The translations under genes and the position numbers were made by a program. The notes under the pieces are model-generated. The model made no database searches. It worked only from the letters and a program-made list of their open reading frames with translations, and was not told the DNA's origin. Positions 4,228-7,542 of a stretch of DNA of 7,542 nt are shown here, in pieces (position 1 is the stretch's first letter; the number at the start of each line of letters is the position of its first letter). This DNA is from an uncultured Terrimonas sp. Lineage in GTDB: Bacteria; Bacteroidota; Bacteroidia; Chitinophagales; Chitinophagaceae. The stretch lies in assembly GCA_946886925.1 (NCBI GenBank), contig CAMPJQ010000119.1, positions 1 to 7,542 on the forward strand, given 5' to 3'.

Positions 4228-6702
4228 TTAATAGATCAACTGAAATTCGGGGTGTAATGTCATTGCCCACAAAAAGTCCTGCACGGCAGCCTCGGTAGGT
4301 GTTTTGCCCAATACTTTCAGCGCAACGGACTGCTCATCGGAAGCCGGCGGTCTTCCCAATGTACTCCTGTATATTTCAGTTACCATTTTTTGCGGATCGG
4401 GATATTCCTGTTTCCATTTTACCGCTGCCCGCTTTACCGCGTTGTTAAAACGGTCGCCATTGGTAAGCTCAAGTGCCTGCAGCAAATTGGCCTGTGAGAG
4501 GCGGCTGGTAGAAACGGTTTCGCGGTTGGGCCGGCCGAGCGCTGTAAGATATGCATCGTTTTTAACGAGGGATGCCCGTGGAAAGCGAATGTCGGTTTTA
4601 ACATCTTCCGGCAATAATTTATATACTATAGCGCTGTCGCCATAAACCGGCTGAATAGCCTTACTTACCGCATCGGTAAATTGTTCTGCGGTTAGCCGCC
4701 GGCGCAGCATACCGGTAAATACATAATCCGGTGCAACGATCAGTTCTGCTTCTTTTATACCCACCGATGGCAGTTGATAGGTTTTTGAAGTTAGTATTTT
4801 ATAGATGAGCTTTTTCACATCGTAACCTGTTGCCACAAAGTCGGATGCCAGCCAGTCCAGCAGGTCCTGGCTCCAGGGTTCATTATCCATTACATCCACG
4901 GGTTCTACAATACCACGTCCCATCAATTGGGCCCATACACGGTTAACGAGGGTTCGGTACAATCTGCCGTCTTTAGGCTGCACCAGGTATTCGGCCAATT
5001 GTTTTAATTTCTCCTGTGGGATCGCGTTGGAGTCTATTTCTCCCAGCTCTTTATACAGCATACGGGTGGGGGCCATTTTGCCGGTGGGTTTATCGCAACG
5101 GTTAATCTCCAGTGCACTGTCGGCAAATATATTGGCGAAGGCATACGCGTCTTCCAATTTCCAGTCGCTCACAAAGCTATTGTGGCAGGAAGCGCATTTT
5201 AAATTGAGTCCCAGGAAAACCTGAGACACGTTCTGGGCCGCCTGCATTTCCGTTCTCTGACTGGCATTAATGGTTCCACGCCATTTAATACCCGCTATAA
5301 AACCCTTTGAGTCCTCGGTGGGGCTGATCAACTCTTTTACAAAAATATTATATGGCTTATTGTCACGCAGTGAACTGTACAACCACTCTGTAATATCGTA
5401 ACGTCCGCCTGTTATATAACCCGTTCCGCTGTAATCATTGCGTAACGCATCATTCCAGAAAGTAAGCCAATGCTGTGCATAGTCGCTATTGCGGCTGAGC
5501 AGATTGCTCACCAAAATTTCACGTTTATCAGGACGGGTATCGTTTATAAAAGCATCTATACTATCTGCGGCAGGTACAAGGCCAATTACATCCAAATATA
5601 CCCTGCGTATGTAAGTGCGGTCATCTACCTTTTTATCCCATTCAACCTTATGTTTTTTAAAATAGTCGTTCACAAAAAGATCAACCGGGCTTACTATGTC
5701 GCCGGTGGCGGCAGGAATTTCAGGCATGCGGGGCTCCAGTGCTGCCACACGAAAAATACTTTTCAATTCGCCGGTTGGCCATGGAGCGCCTTGTTTAACC
5801 CAATATTCAATGGTAGCTATTTCCTGCGGGGTCAGTGCCTTTCCTTTGGAAGGCATGGCCTCTTTATGATTACGGGGCAATTTAATTCTCCTGATCAGTT
5901 CACTTTTTTCCGGATCACCAGGTACAAGCACAATACCATCTTCTCCTCCTTTTAAAATCGCCTCTTTTGAATCAAGTCTTAAATCACCTTTTTGCTTAGC
6001 CTCTCCATGACAATTGGTGCAGCTATGCGCAAAAATAGAACGGATTTGCAGGTTCAGTTCCTGCACCTGTGTTTCATTTAAAGGGCCTGTTTGATTGGCC
6101 AATACAAATGTGGGCTGATTGGTGGCAACATCCGGCTGAGCAGAGGGTAATACGCTTGTAAGATAATCTTCACCATGCGTTATAGATGCACCATAATGCC
6201 CGGCTACTGTTACACCCACCACTGTTAGTGTAAGCAAAAGCTTTTGCATGCGCCGCGACTTCCGGAAATAGGCATAAGTGGTGATGGCTGCCAATACCAT
6301 AGTAGCAATACCTGTCCACTGGTGAAGCGGCAGTATATCTCCGCCATATTCTTCTGTATTAATCAGCAAGAGGCCGAATACAACAGCGATAACCGATGAG
6401 ATGGTTCCAATAACCATTAACACCCTGATGGCCGGACCAAAATCATTCGACTTTCTTTTCCAAACCAGTAACTCCATTAACCAGGCCACAACCAGCAACC
6501 CGATCGGGAAATGCACAATTAAAGGATGCAATCTTCCCAGGAAAGACCAGACCCAAAAAGGTGTGCCGGCGGCAATTTCTGTGTCCTTACCGATAACGGG
6601 ATTTATAATTGCGGCTACAAGGAGCAATAAAAGAGCTAATCCTATGTTGCGGGTAGTAAGAAAGCGGGTTGATTTCTTTTTTATGGCATTCTTTCGCTTC
6701 AT
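4228..6702 (-). CDS. Membrane cytochrome: DUF2231-like, PSCyt1, DUF1549, DUF1553
   Basis: An 824-aa multidomain haem protein. Hydrophobic segments lie at about 19-37, 61-81, 93-114, 127-146 and 154-172; LHPLIVHFPIGLL (58-70) is the hallmark of DUF2231-like membrane domains. A PSCyt1-type cytochrome c domain (about 210-310, PF07635) has the haem motif CTNCH (228-232), with M283 in EAMPSKG as likely distal ligand, ending WVKQGAPWP. DUF1549/PSCyt2 (about 338-530, PF07583) has a second motif, CASCH (503-507), which may bind a second haem. DUF1553/PSD1 (about 575-824, PF07587) contains LVNRVWAQLMGRGIVEPVD (585-603), LLDWLASDFV (614-623), RRRLTAEQFTDAV (667-679), GRPNRE (723-728) and TLGRPP (781-786). 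The architecture is that of planctomycete-type cytochromes, here with a membrane anchor; haems and C-terminal domains should face the periplasm. Substrate is unknown; electron transfer with the membrane part as relay is inference. The DUF1501 gene follows in the same operon, a pairing seen widely in Planctomycetes and Bacteroidota. The ATG at 6702 begins a lysine-rich leader before the first membrane segment, which supports this start. Confidence 0.92.
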   Translation of the reverse strand: MKRKNAIKKKSTRFLTTRNIGLALLLLLVAAIINPVIGKDTEIAAGTPFWVWSFLGRLHPLIVHFPIGLLVVAWLMELLVWKRKSNDFGPAIRVLMVIGTISSVIAVVFGLLLINTEEYGGDILPLHQWTGIATMVLAAITTYAYFRKSRRMQKLLLTLTVVGVTVAGHYGASITHGEDYLTSVLPSAQPDVATNQPTFVLANQTGPLNETQVQELNLQIRSIFAHSCTNCHGEAKQKGDLRLDSKEAILKGGEDGIVLVPGDPEKSELIRRIKLPRNHKEAMPSKGKALTPQEIATIEYWVKQGAPWPTGELKSIFRVAALEPRMPEIPAATGDIVSPVDLFVNDYFKKHKVEWDKKVDDRTYIRRVYLDVIGLVPAADSIDAFINDTRPDKREILVSNLLSRNSDYAQHWLTFWNDALRNDYSGTGYITGGRYDITEWLYSSLRDNKPYNIFVKELISPTEDSKGFIAGIKWRGTINASQRTEMQAAQNVSQVFLGLNLKCASCHNSFVSDWKLEDAYAFANIFADSALEINRCDKPTGKMAPTRMLYKELGEIDSNAIPQEKLKQLAEYLVQPKDGRLYRTLVNRVWAQLMGRGIVEPVDVMDNEPWSQDLLDWLASDFVATGYDVKKLIYKILTSKTYQLPSVGIKEAELIVAPDYVFTGMLRRRLTAEQFTDAVSKAIQPVYGDSAIVYKLLPEDVKTDIRFPRASLVKNDAYLTALGRPNRETVSTSRLSQANLLQALELTNGDRFNNAVKRAAVKWKQEYPDPQKMVTEIYRSTLGRPPASDEQSVALKVLGKTPTEAAVQDFLWAMTLHPEFQLIY

Positions 6703-6987
6703 GATCTTGAATATTCAATCGTTGCTTTTATTCAATAATAACTATAAAAGGGTTGTCCTAAAAAAAATTTCGCAACCATTTAGGTCATTGCAAGGGGCGA
6801 TTCACATTTAACATCACACTAAAAACCATCAATCCACCCCAGCTTATTTTAAGGCAAATTACATTTTACTGCATTATTGCATGTCCTGCTCCATCCTGCT
6901 TTGCAACACTATATTTTCATATATATCATTATTCCATACTACCGGATCCGGCTTTTGCATCTATCCTATAAATGGTTTATTGCAAAG
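6703..6987. other. 285-bp gap with probable DUF1553 operon promoter
   Basis: No gene is visible. It must carry the leader of the DUF1553-DUF1501 operon unless that is read through from the AraC gene. Two minus-strand boxes resemble the Bacteroidota -7 element: TATTATTG (6740-6733), one mismatch to TAnnTTTG and about 30 bases before the ATG, and TAACTTTG (6990-6983), an exact match that overlaps the AraC stop codon and would leave a leader of about 270 bases. Neither has a clear TTG at the -33 spacing. A 10-bp palindrome, CCGGATCCGG (6942-6951), has no loop or T-run and is not a terminator. The rest is AT-rich. Confidence 0.4.
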
Positions 6988-7542
6988 TTAAACAATAGTT
7001 TCGTCCACCTCTTCCGGAACAGGCAGGTATCCTTTGCGCATCTGCCACTCCGCTTCCCTGAAGTGCTTTGGAGACACACCAATGTGTTTTTTAAAAAAAC
7101 GGCTGAAATAGTATTCATCCTTAAAGCATAGGGCATCCGCTATTGATTTAACCTGGCTATTGGTATGCAGCAATTCCCATTTGGCCTTCAACAATAATTT
7201 TTCATTAATTAATGCAGATATATTCTTTTTAAAATATAATCTGCAATAATTACCCAATGCTTTTACACTAAGGTGCATGGCATTGGCATAAAAAGAAGGT
7301 TTATGCTGCTTTATAAAGTTTTCATTGATAACGGCTATCAGCCGTTCTGCATCTACCGGTAAATTTTTTCTGGAAACCACAGGTGTGTTTTGCATGGTTT
7401 TAAGCCGGGTTAATTTTACCAGGAAAATTTTGAGATAAGAAAAAACCAGCTCTCTTGTTGCAGCATTATTTAAATCCTTTTCCTTCCGGATATTATTGAG
7501 CAGTTGTGTTAAATCATCTGCATCTTCCGGCGGTACCATTAC
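6988..7542 (-). CDS. AraC-family transcriptional regulator, N-terminus beyond window
   Basis: At least 184 residues are visible and the frame is still open at the right edge. The ATG at 7539 is probably internal: full AraC regulators of this type are about 280-300 aa with an N-terminal cupin-like sensor domain, and here only its helical tail (about 1-50, counting from that ATG) plus the DNA-binding domain are seen. The two helix-turn-helix units lie at about 84-103 (ANAMHLSVKALGNYCRLYF region) and 131-161 (SIADALCFKDEYYFSRFFKK, then GVSPKHFR), the second being the AraC signature. It should bind DNA and respond to a small ligand that cannot be inferred. It is in the same orientation as the DUF1553 operon, 285 bp upstream of it, and could regulate that operon, but AraC genes often control the other flank. 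The C-terminal tail after the second helix-turn-helix is acidic. Confidence 0.88.
   Translation of the reverse strand, partial: VMVPPEDADDLTQLLNNIRKEKDLNNAATRELVFSYLKIFLVKLTRLKTMQNTPVVSRKNLPVDAERLIAVINENFIKQHKPSFYANAMHLSVKALGNYCRLYFKKNISALINEKLLLKAKWELLHTNSQVKSIADALCFKDEYYFSRFFKKHIGVSPKHFREAEWQMRKGYLPVPEEVDETIV

Noticed and set aside
6942..6951. Palindrome CCGGATCCGG as a terminator or operator after the AraC gene
   Set aside because: It has no loop and no T-run on either side, and a 10-bp palindrome alone is weak evidence.
1..7542. CRISPR arrays, tRNA genes, transposase genes or phage genes
   Set aside because: No regular repeat-spacer pattern, no cloverleaf-like sequence and no transposase or phage motif was seen on either strand.

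Overview
The window reads as chromosome of a Bacteroidota bacterium, most likely near Chitinophagaceae or Sphingobacteriia. The reasons are a decayed gliding-motility/type IX secretion (T9SS) C-terminal domain, TAnnTTTG-type promoter boxes, start codons without clear Shine-Dalgarno sequences, and a Bacteroidota-style DUF1501 plus PSCyt/DUF1553 gene pair. Placement below phylum is a guess. Every gene I can support lies on the minus strand, so the window reads from right to left.

From right to left: (i) the C-terminal part of an AraC-family regulator, cut by the right edge (6988-7542); (ii) a 285-bp gap; (iii) an 824-aa membrane-anchored protein with an N-terminal DUF2231-like membrane domain, a PSCyt1-type cytochrome c domain, DUF1549 (PSCyt2) and DUF1553 (PSD1) (4228-6702); (iv) 72 bp downstream, a 479-aa DUF1501 protein with a Tat signal and a lipobox (2716-4155); (v) the wreck of a T9SS cargo protein whose CHU_C sorting domain is still readable across three frames (about 1998-2418, perhaps to 2660); (vi) a secreted GH18 chitinase-like hydrolase (787-1890) behind a TATATTTG promoter box that abuts a 15-bp palindrome; (vii) 742 bp with no supported gene, holding a GC-rich structured island next to the chitinase 3' end and a plus-strand terminator-like hairpin; (viii) at the left edge, the first 14 codons of another Tat-exported protein (1-44), which a minimum-length ORF search would miss.

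The common theme is the cell envelope. The DUF1553 and DUF1501 genes look like one operon encoding a membrane- or periplasm-located haem protein and its alkaline-phosphatase-like partner. The GH18 enzyme has an ordinary signal peptide and is probably periplasmic or outer-membrane located, acting on chitin or another N-acetylglucosamine glycan. It probably has its own promoter. The DUF1553/DUF1501 pair is a known family association of unproven biochemical function. Whether the GH18 enzyme and the left-edge Tat protein act with it is inference. The most notable items not found by simple ORF calling are the CHU_C pseudogene, the left-edge Tat gene start and the structured noncoding elements at 396-438 and 673-763.
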